Below are positions 5,223-6,151 of a DNA stretch of 6,151 nt, one piece after another. The position numbers and the translations under genes are program-made. The notes below the pieces were generated by a model, which saw only the letters and a list, made by a program, of their open reading frames with translations, ran no database searches and was not told where the DNA came from. Every line of letters starts with the position of its first letter. Position 1 is the first letter of the stretch. Source of the DNA: Promethearchaeia archaeon (GTDB taxonomy: Archaea > Asgardarchaeota > Lokiarchaeia > Sigyniarchaeales > SOKP01); contig JAHQWX010000119.1 in NCBI GenBank assembly GCA_029856375.1, forward strand, positions 1-6,151, in the 5' to 3' direction.

Positions 5223-5657
5223 ATGAACCGACAAAATATGTTTTATTCGTTTATACTTCGGTTGGGTAATACTCTGATGAGCAAATTACTCTCCAATAAA
5301 TGCAAATTTATCAACATTAGTAAAGACAATAAGAAAAAATATTAACAAGAATATTTAAAAAAGAATCTTGGTTATTCGTTTGCGGACTTTGTGCACATCC
5401 AAACGGCAAAAGAAAAAGGATTAAAAATTGTGTCTTTTGATCGCCATTTATATGACGCTCGCAGCGAAAGTTGGACCTATAAAAAAATTGGTCGAAAAGT
5501 CAATAGATTATATCTTGATGCGTCCGCGTTTATTCCTTTAGTTAAATGGGAAGGAAAAAGGACTGCTAAAATGCAACACTTGCTATTCAAGGATAATACT
5601 GCCCTCTATATTTCGAACTTTACTCTAAGCGAAGTATATAACGTACTGAACAGGTAA
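5223..5657 (+). pseudogene. PIN-domain (VapC-like) ribonuclease locus, permuted and interrupted
   Basis: PIN domains are Mg-dependent RNases, often VapC toxins, with four acidic residues. One frame runs from ATG 5223 to TAA 5655, with a single in-frame TAA at 5343-5345. Codons 1-40 (MNRQNMFYSFILRLGNTL..) look like the middle of a PIN fold. After the stop, GYSFADFVHIQTAKEKGLKI and VSFDRHLY are a typical PIN C-terminal part, with Asp at 5385 and 5439. Then VNRLYLDASAFIPLV..E and TLSEVYNVLNR are a typical PIN N-terminal part, with Asp at 5517 and Glu at 5631. So the order is middle, C-terminal, N-terminal. Either two tandem PIN genes lost opposite ends, or one gene was circularly permuted. A GTG at 5391 would start an 88-residue product but lies within a helix. 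With the stop and no antitoxin, I treat it as a pseudogene. Confidence 0.65.
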
Positions 5658-5660
5658 AGA

Positions 5661-6134
5661 TTATTGTAGAAAACCTAACGCCATTATTTCCCTTTCTGAT
5701 AGCGCGGTTTTTCCCGCAATTTTGTGCTGACTGATGTATTCGTTAATTGGCATGCTCTTTTCGAATAAATCGTCGAACTTATCGAGAAAAATCTTAACGA
5801 TGTCTTCTTGTCTCGAAATGTAAGCCCCTAATAAGATGTTTGACGGATCAAAGCTGGGTTGAATAAGCATTTCGTCGTCTCTAAGCGAAAAATTACTAAA
5901 ATCTTCTTCTGTAATTCTCACATCCATTTTTTTTGGGGCGACATCGGGAACTCTGAACTTCATATGCTCGAGCAATTTGCTATATTTTTGCGTTTTTAGA
6001 AATATCTCTAAAACATTTGAATTCAGAATAGTATAAATTTCAATATTTTTTACGTGTTCTGTTAAATCTACAAAACTTTCCTTCAAATTTTCCGTTAATG
6101 CTTTATCAGATTGAGCAAAATTATAGTCCATCAT
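5661..6134 (-). CDS. Hypothetical protein, possibly the C-terminal sensor part of an archaeal regulator
   Basis: 157 residues from ATG 6134; the next codon is also ATG, and GAGG lies five nt before the second, making 6131 the better start if translation begins here. However, the frame stays open upstream to the window edge (..PLIEEMM), so this may be the end of a longer protein. No membrane segment or signal peptide is seen. The region around residues 85-135 (MLIQPSFDPSNILLGAYISR, then IVKIFLDKFDDLFEKSMPI) resembles, from memory, the effector half of archaeal wHTH regulators, where a predicted strand pattern is followed by a helix ending LWEKA.PI. A helix-turn-helix domain would then lie beyond the right edge. 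The stop is only 3 nt from the convergent PIN locus. The functional guess is weak; coding status is stronger. Confidence 0.6.
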   Translation of the reverse strand: MMDYNFAQSDKALTENLKESFVDLTEHVKNIEIYTILNSNVLEIFLKTQKYSKLLEHMKFRVPDVAPKKMDVRITEEDFSNFSLRDDEMLIQPSFDPSNILLGAYISRQEDIVKIFLDKFDDLFEKSMPINEYISQHKIAGKTALSEREIMALGFLQ

Positions 6135-6151
6135 TTCCTCGATTAGAGGAT

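Noticed and set aside
5264..5291. Hairpin containing CTGATGAG, reminiscent of a hammerhead ribozyme core or a C box
   Set aside because: The required GAAA segment after stem II is missing, the C box lacks the purine, no D box is placed properly, and the segment lies inside the PIN-like reading frame.
5391..5657. A stand-alone 88-residue gene from GTG 5391
   Set aside because: The GTG lies within the conserved helix after the third PIN aspartate (FAD), so the product would lack that residue; no ribosome site precedes it.

Overview
This AT-rich window most likely comes from an archaeon, possibly of an Asgard-like lineage, though that placement is only a guess. Five minus-strand transcription units and one plus-strand unit each have an AT-rich box-A-like element (TTTATATA, TTTAAATA, ATTAAATA, TAAATATA, AAATATAT, TTAATAT) about 18-50 nt before the start codon. 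Clear Shine-Dalgarno sites are rare, TTG and GTG starts occur, and oligo-T tracts without strong hairpins follow genes. I see no rRNA, tRNA, CRISPR array or complete insertion sequence.

Layout from left to right. The 5' part of a PIG-L/LmbE-type deacetylase runs off the left edge (minus, 1-234). It is followed by a gene-free AT-rich gap and a previously unlisted 46-residue two-helix membrane protein (minus, 538-678). Next come a promoter, a 42-bp repeat with a perfect 14-bp palindrome, and a decayed fragment matching the end of the next gene. That next gene is a complete exported CocE/NonD (peptidase S15-type) hydrolase with an N-terminal signal/anchor and a C-terminal hydrophobic tail (minus, 998-2980, TTG start). 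Upstream of it lies the second exact copy of the 42-bp repeat. A charged, probably coiled-coil protein of 99 residues (minus, 3187-3486, GTG start) follows, then a complete homocitrate synthase/isopropylmalate synthase-family enzyme (minus, 3619-4863). After a 359-bp non-coding stretch there is a plus-strand PIN-domain (VapC-like) locus (5223-5657). Its parts are in permuted order with one in-frame stop. The window ends with a minus-strand hypothetical protein (5661-6134) whose frame stays open to the right edge.

The most interesting signal is regulatory. The palindrome GAACAGTACTGTTC lies inside two identical 42-bp elements, each exactly 27 bp upstream of a TATA-like box: one before the small membrane protein, one before the CocE hydrolase. 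A 12/14 variant, GAACAATAATGTTC, lies 16 bp upstream of the TATA box of the 99-residue protein, 11 bp (about one helical turn) closer. This looks like a small local regulon that links a secreted hydrolase, a tiny membrane protein and a coiled-coil protein through one unknown dimeric regulator. The second notable item is the PIN locus, whose four expected acidic residues are all present but in the order 3-4-1-2.
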